A DNA stretch of 64,000 nucleotides, from the NCBI GenBank assembly GCA_016180425.1, contig JACPBF010000001.1, forward strand, positions 1 through 64,000. Direction: 5' to 3'. The stretch is from Elusimicrobiota bacterium (GTDB lineage Bacteria > Elusimicrobiota > Elusimicrobia > 2-02-FULL-39-32). Every line of letters starts with the position of its first letter. The stretch's first letter is position 1. Below, in pieces: positions 42,877-51,714 of the stretch. A program made the translations under genes and the position numbers. Below the pieces are notes generated by a model. That model worked only from the letters and a program-made list of their open reading frames with translations. It ran no database searches and was not told the origin of the DNA.

Positions 42877-44847
42877 ATGCAAAAACTACTCCTTTTTTTT
42901 ATCCCGCGCTTAGCGTGGTTCTATCTTATTTTGGTTGGAAAAACCTCTAAAATTGTTTGGCAGGATTTAAAAATTAGAGAGGATCTGGAAATAAAATTTA
43001 ATAACTTTATATACGCTTTCTGGCATGGAAGACAGTTTCTTATCCCTTGGGCTTATCGGTACAAGAATCATTATTGCCTTGTTTCCCAAAGTAAAGATGG
43101 AGAATACATCGCGCGTGTTATGCGGCTTTTTGGTTTAAAAGCTATACGCGGATCCTCATCCCGAGGAGCTGTGCGGGCTTTGGTTGAGCTAAAAAAAAAA
43201 TTAGAGAATGGAAAAACCATTGGATTAACTCCTGATGGCCCAAGAGGCCCTAAAGGACTCGTGGCTCCCGGCATACTTTTTTTAGCTCAAAAAACTAAAA
43301 AACCAATCTTGCCTCTTACCTATTCCGCAAAATTAAAATTAATTTTCCACGGCTGGGACGATTATTGGATTCCTCTGCCTTTTAATAAGATCGTTATTCA
43401 TTATGGCAACCCAATCTTTGTTTCCCCTGAAAATGAGCTTACAGAAAAAGCAGAGGAGCTAGCAGGTGAATTAAACCGCATTACAGAGGAAGCAGACCAG
43501 ATCGCTTCAAAAAAAACTATTGAACAATGGTTTAAAAAATTATTAGAAAACTTTTTATTTGGAATATATAATTCTTGTCTTCTCCTTTTTAGCCCATTCA
43601 TACTTTTGTCTATGCTTTTTTATTACAGGGATCTTTTTTTCAATCACCTTTTTAAAGGTCTTAAAGAAAGATTAGCACTCCTGCCAACCCTTGCCTTTAC
43701 AAAACCTCCTCTTTGGGTTCATGCAGCGAGCCTGGGGGAAGCCAGAGCAGCTTATCCTTTTATACGCGCTCTAAAAGAAAAATATCCAGATCAACCTATT
43801 GTATTTACCTCCAACACTCTTACCGGAGTAAACGAAGGAAGAAAATTAGAATTAGGAGAACTCAATTTGTTTGCTCCAATGGATTTTCCCTGGGTTACAA
43901 AACGATTTTTTAAAATAATTAAACCTAAAATGATACTTTTACTAGAATCTGAAATTTGGCCAAATTGGTTAAGAGTCGCAAAAAAATCAAACATCCCTGT
44001 GGCCATTATCAATGGCAGAATTTCTAAAAAGAGCGCCTCAAGATATTTAAAAATAAAAATACTTATAGGGTTGATCCTAAAAAAAATAGAACTGTTCCTT
44101 TGCAGGGAAAAAGAGGATGGGGAAAGATTTGAAAAAATTGGAGCTCTTAAAACAAAAATCTTTGTCACCGGCAACTTAAAATTCGATTCTTTTTCTTGGG
44201 AGTTTAAATCCAGCCAATCAAAAGTTCCGATAAAACAAGAGTTCTTAAATTCCTTAAATAAAAATTGGAGACTCTTGGTCACAGGAAGCATTAGAGATGG
44301 GGAAGAAAATCTTTTAATTGAAACTTATCTTACTCTTATCAAAAAACATACGGATCTTAAGCTGCTTTTAGCTCCCAGACATATGGAGCAACTGCCTCTC
44401 ATAAAAAAACTTTTGGAGAAAAATCTGCTTTGCTTTGTCCTAAAAAGCCAGGCTGCTACAGAGACAAACCCAAAAAAAGATTGGGATGTTCTTATCTGGG
44501 ATACTTTTGGAGATTTATGGCAAGCTTATCAATCTGCCAGCATTATCTTCATTGGAGGCTCTTTAGTGGCGCTGGGAGGACAGAACCCAATTGAGCCAGC
44601 TAGCTTTTCAAAACCAATTCTCTTTGGACCATGCATGGAAAATTTTTCTGAACCAGCTAAACTCCTTTTAGAATCCAATGGAGCAATTCAGGTACAGGAT
44701 CAAAAAGAGCTCTGCCAAAAAATTGAAGAACTGCTTTCTTCCCCAGAAAAAATAATTGCTTTAGGAAGGAACGCGAATGAAGTTGTTCAAAAACTTAAAG
44801 GAAAAGCAACGAACAACACTCTTGAACTCTTAAAAAAATATTTATAA
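42877..44847 (+). CDS. waaA: Fusion of DUF374 acyltransferase-like domain and Kdo transferase WaaA
   Basis: A two-domain protein of about 656 residues. The N-terminal 210 residues are a DUF374/lysophospholipid-acyltransferase-like domain with AFWHGRQFLIPWAY, a SQSKDGEYIARV motif and PDGPRGPKG. The remainder is a Kdo transferase: a membrane anchor, then WVHAASLGEARAAYPFI with the catalytic Glu, LLLESEIWPNW and GGSLVALGGQNPIEPA. WaaA adds Kdo to lipid A precursor. The attached domain may acylate the same lipid. I chose ATG 42877; a TTG at 42850 would add nine residues and overlap the previous gene. Confidence 0.9.
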   Translation: MQKLLLFFIPRLAWFYLILVGKTSKIVWQDLKIREDLEIKFNNFIYAFWHGRQFLIPWAYRYKNHYCLVSQSKDGEYIARVMRLFGLKAIRGSSSRGAVRALVELKKKLENGKTIGLTPDGPRGPKGLVAPGILFLAQKTKKPILPLTYSAKLKLIFHGWDDYWIPLPFNKIVIHYGNPIFVSPENELTEKAEELAGELNRITEEADQIASKKTIEQWFKKLLENFLFGIYNSCLLLFSPFILLSMLFYYRDLFFNHLFKGLKERLALLPTLAFTKPPLWVHAASLGEARAAYPFIRALKEKYPDQPIVFTSNTLTGVNEGRKLELGELNLFAPMDFPWVTKRFFKIIKPKMILLLESEIWPNWLRVAKKSNIPVAIINGRISKKSASRYLKIKILIGLILKKIELFLCREKEDGERFEKIGALKTKIFVTGNLKFDSFSWEFKSSQSKVPIKQEFLNSLNKNWRLLVTGSIRDGEENLLIETYLTLIKKHTDLKLLLAPRHMEQLPLIKKLLEKNLLCFVLKSQAATETNPKKDWDVLIWDTFGDLWQAYQSASIIFIGGSLVALGGQNPIEPASFSKPILFGPCMENFSEPAKLLLESNGAIQVQDQKELCQKIEELLSSPEKIIALGRNANEVVQKLKGKATNNTLELLKKYL

Positions 44848-44857
44848 CTTAAAGACT

Positions 44858-46357
44858 ATGCTAAAAATTCTCATTGTCCGATTTTCATCTTTAGGAGATG
44901 TCATCTTAACCACCCCTCTAGTTCATAATTTAAAACAACAGTTGCCGGATTCTAAAATTTTTTTTGCTGTTAAAAAAAAATATGCTGGGGTCTTAGAACA
45001 GAATCCATTTATTGACCAAATTATCGCTTTAGAAGATGGGGAATCCATCTTTTCTCTCATTAAACGAATTCGCAGGGAAAAAATAGATATTTTAATTGAT
45101 CTGCATCAAACTTTAAGATCATGGATCCTTTCTCTTATATCCCAAATCCCTAAGGTTGTGAGATACAAAAAAGCATTTTTTAGCCGCAGACTATATGTTT
45201 TTAAAAAAATGAAAAGTTCAGAACTAAAAAACCATACGGTTCAGCGTTACCTAAATGTCTTAAAAGATTTAGGACTTGAACCTAAAACAATGGAACCTGA
45301 AATTTTTACGCAAAACTCATCCAATGTTAAAACTCCAGATTTAAAAATTTTAGTGATTCAAACCGCTTTTTTAGGAGATGCTGTGCTTACGACTCCACTT
45401 CTAAAAGTTCTTAAGCAAAAATTTCCTTTAGCAAAAATAACTTTGCTTTGCACACCGGAAATTAAAGAACTCTTTACTGAAAATAGTTCCATTGACCATC
45501 TCTTCATCATGGATAAGCGAGGGAAAGATAGTTCCTACCTTTCCGTCTTTAGATGGGCAAAAAAACTAAAAGGGCAATTTGATATTGCGATCCTGCCGCA
45601 CCGATCTTTTAAAAGCGCCTTGATCACAGCGTTAGCTAAAATTCCAAAAAGAATTGGTTTTAAAAACAGCGAGGGTAAATTTTTCCTAACTGATTTGGTT
45701 CCCTTTGACTGGAACACCCATGATTCAGAAAGAAATTTAAAATTGTTGGAAGTCTTAGGAATCACTTCAAAACAAACTGAACTGGAAGTGCCTGTAAAAA
45801 ACGATTCTATTTATTTTATACAATTCCTTCAGGAACACCAAGTCAAAGAGGGAACCCTCTTAATAGGCATTAATCCAGGATCAGTCTGGAAAACCAAACG
45901 CTGGTTACCAGAATATTTTGCAGAAGTAGCTGATCAGCTTACGAAAGAATGGAACTGTAGAGTTCTTATCTTTGGCTCTCACAAAGATTTAGAGTCAGCA
46001 AATTCAGTCATCTCTCAGATGAAAATGCCAGCTATTAATCTCTGCGGTAAAACAGATCTTAAAGAATTAGTTATCCTTATATCCCATTGTTCTTTATTCA
46101 TCACTAATGATTCTGGTCCCATGCATATAGCCAGCGCAACCCATGTTCCTTTAGTTGCCATTTTTGGTCCCACTACCAGAGAACTTGGATTTTTTCCTTT
46201 AGGAAATAAAAGTATTGTGGTTGAACTGGATTTACCTTGCAGGCCGTGTTCTCTACATGGGGGTAAAAAATGTCCCTTAAGCCATTTTAAATGTATGAAG
46301 GATTTAACTCCACAACTGGTTCTAAAAGAATGTAAAAAACTCCTTACATTTTCATAA
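44858..46357 (+). CDS. GT9 heptosyltransferase with duplicated N-terminal half
   Basis: 499 residues. Residues 1-160 look like the N-terminal half of a GT9 heptosyltransferase (LIVRFSSLGDVILTTPLVHNL). From about 168 a complete GT9 begins again (LVIQTAFLGDAVLTTPLLKVL) and runs to the C-terminal nucleotide-sugar site with NPGSVWKTKRW and FITNDSGPMHIASA. These enzymes transfer heptose to the LPS core; the complete domain resembles WaaF. The first half lacks the donor-binding domain and is probably not an enzyme alone. The stop is directly before the next start. Confidence 0.88.
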   Translation: MLKILIVRFSSLGDVILTTPLVHNLKQQLPDSKIFFAVKKKYAGVLEQNPFIDQIIALEDGESIFSLIKRIRREKIDILIDLHQTLRSWILSLISQIPKVVRYKKAFFSRRLYVFKKMKSSELKNHTVQRYLNVLKDLGLEPKTMEPEIFTQNSSNVKTPDLKILVIQTAFLGDAVLTTPLLKVLKQKFPLAKITLLCTPEIKELFTENSSIDHLFIMDKRGKDSSYLSVFRWAKKLKGQFDIAILPHRSFKSALITALAKIPKRIGFKNSEGKFFLTDLVPFDWNTHDSERNLKLLEVLGITSKQTELEVPVKNDSIYFIQFLQEHQVKEGTLLIGINPGSVWKTKRWLPEYFAEVADQLTKEWNCRVLIFGSHKDLESANSVISQMKMPAINLCGKTDLKELVILISHCSLFITNDSGPMHIASATHVPLVAIFGPTTRELGFFPLGNKSIVVELDLPCRPCSLHGGKKCPLSHFKCMKDLTPQLVLKECKKLLTFS

Positions 46358-47434
46358 ATGAAAATATTACATTTATTAGATATTCCTTGGTGGAGCGGCC
46401 TGACCAGCTATGCATTTGACACCATTCAAGCTCATCAAAATTTAGGAATCCAAGTCACCCTAGCCATCTCCAAAGATTCAATAGCGTATAAGAAATCTAA
46501 AAATCTTAACTGTTCCATTTTGCCAATCAAAGGACGCAAAGGGTTTAAAGCTCTTTTCAATTTCGTTCTTATAAGTCAAGAAATTTTAAAAAATAAACCG
46601 GATTGGATTATTTCTCATACAGGATCTACTCATTGGATCGCGCTTTCTTTAGGACTTTTATTCCAAATTCCTATTATCCGAGTCCGCGCGATCTCTCAGA
46701 AATTAAAGACTCATTGGATCAATAAAATGATCTATCAAAAATCTTCTTATATTGTTACAGCATCTGAAAACCTTCGGTTTGAATGTTTAAATCTTGTTTC
46801 CTCTAACTATAAAAATAAAATCCGAACAATCTATCCTAAGGTGGTCGAAGAGTTTATTGGACATAAAGGCCCACAGCCTAATCCTGCAAATAAACATGAG
46901 AAAAAAATAGGAATAGTAGCTAGGCTGGACCCGGTAAAAGGACTTTTCAATTTCTTAAAAGTTGCGAAAATCGTTCAAGAGTCTTACCCTGAAGCAGAAT
47001 TTCAAATCGCGGGCCCAGAAGAAAATATCCCCTGGCATTCCCTGCTAAATCAGGCAAAAACATTGGGACTTAAAAATTTAACTTATCATGGATTTCTGGA
47101 TTCTAAAAGTCTAGTAAAATTTATGAATCAATGTTCTATGGGTCTTATTACCTCAACTGGTTCTGAAGAGGTCTCAAGGGTTCTAATTGAATGGATGTCT
47201 TTAGGAAAGACAGTTATTTCCACAAATGTTGGATCTATCCCGGAAATTCTGCAAGACGGAAAAGGCGGCTACCTTGTCCAGCCAAATGAACCTTTAAAAA
47301 TGGCAGAGAGAATCATTCAACTTTTTAAAAATCAAAATCTACTAGATGAAATGGGACAATTTAATTGGGATCTTTGCAAAAATAAATTTAATCAAGAACG
47401 CTTTTGCAGCGAATGGAAAAATCTTTTAGGCTAG
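46358..47434 (+). CDS. GT4-type glycosyltransferase
   Basis: A 358-residue GT-B glycosyltransferase. It opens with KILHLLDIPWWSGLTSYAF. The C-terminal domain has IGIVARLDPVKGLFNFLK and the sugar-nucleotide site TGSEEVSRVLIEWMSLGKTVISTNVGS, a family GT4 signature, followed by IPEILQDGKGGYLV. It starts immediately after the GT9 stop codon. It probably adds a sugar to the LPS core or another envelope glycan; donor and acceptor are not readable from sequence. Confidence 0.88.
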   Translation: MKILHLLDIPWWSGLTSYAFDTIQAHQNLGIQVTLAISKDSIAYKKSKNLNCSILPIKGRKGFKALFNFVLISQEILKNKPDWIISHTGSTHWIALSLGLLFQIPIIRVRAISQKLKTHWINKMIYQKSSYIVTASENLRFECLNLVSSNYKNKIRTIYPKVVEEFIGHKGPQPNPANKHEKKIGIVARLDPVKGLFNFLKVAKIVQESYPEAEFQIAGPEENIPWHSLLNQAKTLGLKNLTYHGFLDSKSLVKFMNQCSMGLITSTGSEEVSRVLIEWMSLGKTVISTNVGSIPEILQDGKGGYLVQPNEPLKMAERIIQLFKNQNLLDEMGQFNWDLCKNKFNQERFCSEWKNLLG

Positions 47435-47455
47435 CCCAGAAGCTTAATTTTAAAA

Positions 47456-48490
47456 ATGGATGGCAGTGGAAAATCTAATATGAAATTTCAGCCTCAAACT
47501 CGTTTTCTCTTAATAAGGACTGATAAAATTGGGGATTTGCTGCTCACCACCCCGGCAATCCAAGTTCTAAAGAAAAGATATCCAAATTCATTTATTGCGT
47601 TTCTTTGTAGTTCCTATGCTGCTGCTCTTTTAGAAAATAATCCATGGATTGATTTGATTATCAAAACCGATGACAAAGATTCAAATTTTTTTGAAACAGT
47701 GCGCAAAGTAAAAAAACTAAAATTTGATGTGGCAATACACTTTTACATCGAGTGGAAATCTATTTGGATAACACGCTTTGCAAACATACCTCTAAGGATA
47801 GGCCCCAAATCAAAGCCAGCTTCAGTTTTTCTAAATTTCCCAATTGCGCAAAAAAGGTCTCGCGTTGAAAAACACGAAGCTGAATATAATTTGGATTTAG
47901 TAAAAATCTGCGATGCTTTTGACTCTATCCCTCCCTCAACTCCTCAAATTTTTTTACAAGAGACTGAAAGTACTAAAGGAAAAGAGAACCTTGCAAAAAT
48001 TTTGAAAAATCAAAATAAAAAACCAATCTTTATTCACCCAGGATCCAAAGGATCTGCTCAAAACTGGCCTCTAAACTCTTTCCTAGAATTAGCAAAATGT
48101 ATTGAGGCTCAAGGTTTAAATGTGATTGTTACAGGAGGAGAAGAAGAGGAAGAATTTCTTAAAACCGTTGAAAGATGTAACCTGCCTCATCTTCACAGAT
48201 GCCCTTCAAATCTTACTTTAAGAGAATTCGCTGCTCTGATCCATGAAGGAGAACTCATGATTTCTAATTCTACTGGCCCCTTGCATATGGCAGCAGCGCT
48301 TGGGATTCCAACTCTTTCTTTCTATCCACACCTTCCAATAACTACTTCAGCTAAACGCTGGGGACCCTATCCTCCTAGCTCCAAGCATATAATTCTCAAG
48401 CCAAAACAAGAGAATGATCCGCTTTTCATCATTTCCGTACAAGAAGCATTCGAAACAACAAAAGAAATATTAAGCCGTATCATTCACTAA
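47456..48490 (+). CDS. GT9 heptosyltransferase-like protein
   Basis: A 344-residue GT9 protein with FLLIRTDKIGDLLLTTPAIQVL at the N-terminus and IFIHPGSKGSAQNWPLNSF and LMISNSTGPLHMAAALGIP in the donor-binding half. It is a complete single copy, unlike the duplicated enzyme at 44858. A second ATG at 47480 would remove eight residues and starts just before the conserved strand. It is the last gene of the plus-strand LPS-core cluster, followed by a convergent membrane-protein gene. Confidence 0.88.
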   Translation: MDGSGKSNMKFQPQTRFLLIRTDKIGDLLLTTPAIQVLKKRYPNSFIAFLCSSYAAALLENNPWIDLIIKTDDKDSNFFETVRKVKKLKFDVAIHFYIEWKSIWITRFANIPLRIGPKSKPASVFLNFPIAQKRSRVEKHEAEYNLDLVKICDAFDSIPPSTPQIFLQETESTKGKENLAKILKNQNKKPIFIHPGSKGSAQNWPLNSFLELAKCIEAQGLNVIVTGGEEEEEFLKTVERCNLPHLHRCPSNLTLREFAALIHEGELMISNSTGPLHMAAALGIPTLSFYPHLPITTSAKRWGPYPPSSKHIILKPKQENDPLFIISVQEAFETTKEILSRIIH

Positions 48491-48543
48491 GCGCTAGCCC
48501 AAAGAGATTATTTGGATTTAGGACAAGGGTGGGAGGTAAAAAA

Positions 48544-49611
48544 CTATGATTTCTGAGAGTATTCCTCTTTGTAAATCCGAACAAATGCAATTAAAAGAGC
48601 AATAACCAATGGGCCTAAAAAAATACCCATGGGCCCATAGACCTTTACCCCGCCCAAAAGTCCAAAGAAAAGAAATAAAATTGGCAGCTTTGCTCTGCTT
48701 CCAATCAAAATAGGCCGAAGAAAATTGTCCACCAGGCTGACAACAAAAATACCCCAAAAAAGCATAAAAAGACCCTGCCCTAAAGCGCCTTGAACCAGAT
48801 AATAAATAGAGATGGGCAGCCAAATAGCCGCTGGACCCACTAAAGGAACTAATGCTGCAAAAATCGTAGAAAAACCTAAAACAACAGGAGATGGAACTCC
48901 TGCAAAAAAATATCCCACCCCTGCCAAAGTTCCTTGAACCACTGCCACAATAAATACCCCGCGTACAACTCCAGTGACTGTTAAATAGAGTTGGGTAGAA
49001 ATTAAATCTTTATGCTTTTCATCCATGGGGACCAGCTCTTTAAATTTATGGAATAAACTAGGCCCGTCCCTAAATAAAAAAAACATCGTAAAGATCATGA
49101 CTAGAACATTAATCATTAAAATCAACGCATATTTCGGTAAATGCTTGCCCATATTAGCGGCAAAAGAAACTAAATTTTTGCTCAAACTGGTAAGAACCAC
49201 CTGTAAATTGAGCTGCACTAAACTTAATAAACCATCTAATTTTATTTCTAATTGTTCAAGTCCTGGGATGTGAAGAAATGAACCGTTCTGGTGCCAAGCG
49301 CTCAACAAATCACTAAAACGCTTTACTGTAGGATAGATATCTGTAAGTTCCTTAAATAATAACCAGCTAAAAAAAATAAATGGAAATACAATCAGAGCCA
49401 TCACTAAGATGGTTGAAATACCACTGGAAAGATTAGGGCGGTGAACTCCTATTTTTTTTAAAATAAGGCGATGAAGGGGGAAAAAAATTAAGGTAAGAAC
49501 AATGGCTCCTAATATCCCTGTATAAAAAGGGGAAAGAATATGAAGAATTTGATAAAGAATAAAAAGAAAAACTCCTAAAAAGAAAAAACGAAAAAGTTGT
49601 TCTCTATTCAT
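48544..49611 (-). CDS. AI-2E/PerM-family membrane transporter
   Basis: About 355 residues with eight predicted membrane segments. A long periplasmic stretch around 75-150 and the family motifs GVPSPVVLGFSTIFAALVPLVGP and LVDNFLRPILIGSRAKLP place it in the AI-2E (UPF0118) family. Members export small signals or act in Na+/H+ exchange; the substrate is unknown here. I placed the start at 49611, where the ATG overlaps the end of the upstream TerC gene, instead of a longer frame that has a basic extension. Confidence 0.88.
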   Translation of the reverse strand: MNREQLFRFFFLGVFLFILYQILHILSPFYTGILGAIVLTLIFFPLHRLILKKIGVHRPNLSSGISTILVMALIVFPFIFFSWLLFKELTDIYPTVKRFSDLLSAWHQNGSFLHIPGLEQLEIKLDGLLSLVQLNLQVVLTSLSKNLVSFAANMGKHLPKYALILMINVLVMIFTMFFLFRDGPSLFHKFKELVPMDEKHKDLISTQLYLTVTGVVRGVFIVAVVQGTLAGVGYFFAGVPSPVVLGFSTIFAALVPLVGPAAIWLPISIYYLVQGALGQGLFMLFWGIFVVSLVDNFLRPILIGSRAKLPILFLFFGLLGGVKVYGPMGIFLGPLVIALLIAFVRIYKEEYSQKS

Positions 49612-50557
49612 ATTTTTTAGAAGCCGGCTCCTGCGGAGTTGGAACTTTACCCTTAAATAAATAAGAGGCAACTATAGAAAGGCTTAATATTCCAGCAACA
49701 ATCCCTAGGGAAAGACCAGTAGGAATTTTATAAATATCCACTAAAATCATTTTAACTCCAACGTAAAAAAGCACAATGGAAATTCCAAATTTAAGATAAG
49801 TAAAAAGAGGCATGATTCCGCTTAAAAGAAAATAAAGAGTTCTTAAACCTAAAATTGCAAAAACATTAGAGGTATAGACAATAAAGGGATCTCTGGAAAC
49901 CGCCAATACCGCTGGAATAGAATCAATGGCAAAGACCACATCTGAACTTTCAATTAAAAGAAGAACTACAAATAAAGGGGTGGCATGCAAAATCCCATTG
50001 AGCTTAATAAAAAATTTTTGATCTACAAATTCTCTGGAGGCAATCGGCATGATTTTTTTAAAAAATTTAAGAAGAGGATTTTTTTCTGGCTCAATTTTTT
50101 TGTCCTCGCTAAATGCGGTTTTAATTCCTGTAAAAATTAAAATTCCGCCAAAAAGATAAATCATCCAATGAAATTTGTGAAGCAAAGCAGTTCCAGCAAA
50201 TATCATGATAAAGCGCATCACCAGAGCCCCCAAAATACCCCAATGCAAAACCCTCGGCTGATAGATTGCCGGAACAGAAAAATAGTCAAAAATCATTAAG
50301 AACACAAAAAGATTGTCTATGCTTAAAGACTGTTCAATGACATAACCAGTAAGGAATTGCAGAGCTTTTTCATGCCCTAAAAAAAAATAAATACCAACAT
50401 CAAAAACAAGGGCCAAAACCACCAAAAAACCAAACCATAAAGATGCTTCTTTCATGAAAATCACGTGGGCATGGCGGTGAATGATCTTAAGATCTATTGT
50501 CATGATACCTAAGACTAATAGATTAAAAAGAATCCAAAATAAAATTGAATTGCTCAT
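49604..50557 (-). CDS. TerC/Alx-family integral membrane protein
   Basis: A 317-residue protein with about nine membrane segments and the TerC motifs EQSLSIDNLFVFLMIFDYF and LLLIESSDVVFAIDSIPAVLAVSRD. The Asp and Glu residues in these helices bind metal. Relatives (Alx, MeeY-type) export manganese. Its start is 8 nt after the DedA gene's stop. No manganese-riboswitch-like structure is visible in the short upstream gap. The C-terminus ends in a Pro/Lys tail. Confidence 0.92.
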   Translation of the reverse strand: MSNSILFWILFNLLVLGIMTIDLKIIHRHAHVIFMKEASLWFGFLVVLALVFDVGIYFFLGHEKALQFLTGYVIEQSLSIDNLFVFLMIFDYFSVPAIYQPRVLHWGILGALVMRFIMIFAGTALLHKFHWMIYLFGGILIFTGIKTAFSEDKKIEPEKNPLLKFFKKIMPIASREFVDQKFFIKLNGILHATPLFVVLLLIESSDVVFAIDSIPAVLAVSRDPFIVYTSNVFAILGLRTLYFLLSGIMPLFTYLKFGISIVLFYVGVKMILVDIYKIPTGLSLGIVAGILSLSIVASYLFKGKVPTPQEPASKKYE

Positions 50558-50565
50558 AAAATTTA

Positions 50566-51207
50566 TTATTTCGCTTTTGCCATTTTTAATCTTAACCAGA
50601 GAACCAATGCAATTGCAGATAAAACAATAAACCCAGAAACCAACCCCTCCACAAAATTAAACCCGTCAGCAATCGTCACATAAGTATCGTGCATTAGCCA
50701 GCCCAGGTATCCCAAAAATAAACAGCGTGGGATAGAACCTAAAAATGTCCACATAGTAAAAGGAGTTACTGGCATGCGAAGCGCGCCCGCTGCGGCAGAA
50801 ATTAAGGAAAGGGGAACTATAGGCAAAGCTCTTAATGCAAAAAGAATGGGGCCGCTGTTCTTAGAAAAATATTTTTGCTCCATGGCTAAAATATCTTCCC
50901 AATTAAATCCTAAAAATTTTTGAGTGCGGTCAATCACAGGCTTTCCTCCCCAAAAAGCTACACCATAACCTAAATAAGCTCCAAGGGTTGAGGCAAAAGA
51001 ACCAGGAAGAACAATTTTAAAAAATATAAGAGGAAAAGATTGCAGGGTGGAAGCGGCTGGATCAATTAAAATCGCTCCAGCTCCCATAATAATGAGAGGG
51101 GAAGGAATTGGGACAATGATGGATTCAATAATAACGCCTATAAAAACACTTAAGGCTCCATTGGTTTGGAGCAGCTGCATAATCCATTGAGTGAGAGAGT
51201 GAATCAT
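50566..51207 (-). CDS. DedA/VTT-family membrane protein
   Basis: A 213-residue protein with the family's signature helices: 'ESIIVPIPSPLIIMGAGAIL' at the N-terminus, GSFASTLGAYLGYGVAFWGG, and 'ALRALPIVPLSLISAAAGALRMP' near the middle. VTT/DedA proteins include flippases that recycle undecaprenyl phosphate and phospholipids. In this LPS- and peptidoglycan-rich setting a lipid-carrier role is plausible but inferred. It is the first gene of a unit with TerC and AI-2E. Confidence 0.9.
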   Translation of the reverse strand: MIHSLTQWIMQLLQTNGALSVFIGVIIESIIVPIPSPLIIMGAGAILIDPAASTLQSFPLIFFKIVLPGSFASTLGAYLGYGVAFWGGKPVIDRTQKFLGFNWEDILAMEQKYFSKNSGPILFALRALPIVPLSLISAAAGALRMPVTPFTMWTFLGSIPRCLFLGYLGWLMHDTYVTIADGFNFVEGLVSGFIVLSAIALVLWLRLKMAKAK

Positions 51208-51240
51208 ATTTGGTTTTCCATTATCCCATATCCATAACTT

Positions 51241-51615
51241 TTAAGTCAATAAAAATATTTTTTTAAGACTTTTACGTCTGCGCCTTGCTTTTTGTTTTTG
51301 CAATTTGCTGATTTGTTTTAAACGAATGGAAGTTTCAGGCGAGCATTGCATTTCTATTCTATCTACTAATTCCCTTAAAGCTAAAAAACGATTCAGGGAT
51401 CTTTGCCTAGCTTTTTGCACTCTAATCATTAAATTTAAAGGATCATAATGCAAAGTTACGCAATTTGCGGTTTTATTGATTTTCTGGCCCCCAGGGCCGC
51501 CTCCGCAACTAAACTCTTCTCTAATTTGGCTAATATCAATTTTTAAAGTATGAATTCTTTGAATGAGTTCTTTAACCTTATGGAAAGATACAGGGAATTT
51601 CTCATTTAAGTTCAT
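51241..51615 (-). CDS. GGQ-containing release-factor-like protein (ArfB/RF-H type)
   Basis: A 124-residue protein carrying only the catalytic domain of class I release factors: CGGGPGGQKINKTANCVTLHYDP, in which GGQ triggers peptidyl-tRNA hydrolysis. The codon-recognition domain is absent, and a strongly basic C-terminus (KLQKQKARRRRKSLKK) follows. This architecture matches ArfB (YaeJ) or related rescue factors that free stalled ribosomes, inserting a basic tail in the mRNA channel. RF-H-like function is the other option. The gene sits alone on the minus strand upstream of the DedA gene. Confidence 0.88.
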   Translation of the reverse strand: MNLNEKFPVSFHKVKELIQRIHTLKIDISQIREEFSCGGGPGGQKINKTANCVTLHYDPLNLMIRVQKARQRSLNRFLALRELVDRIEMQCSPETSIRLKQISKLQKQKARRRRKSLKKIFLLT

Positions 51616-51714
51616 TGATTTCTCATAAAGCCATGTGTTTTAGTTCCAATAATATAATTCTAGAAGTTTTAAAAATTAGTCTGATTCGGCTAAACTTTTT
51701 AGAGATCCTAGAGG

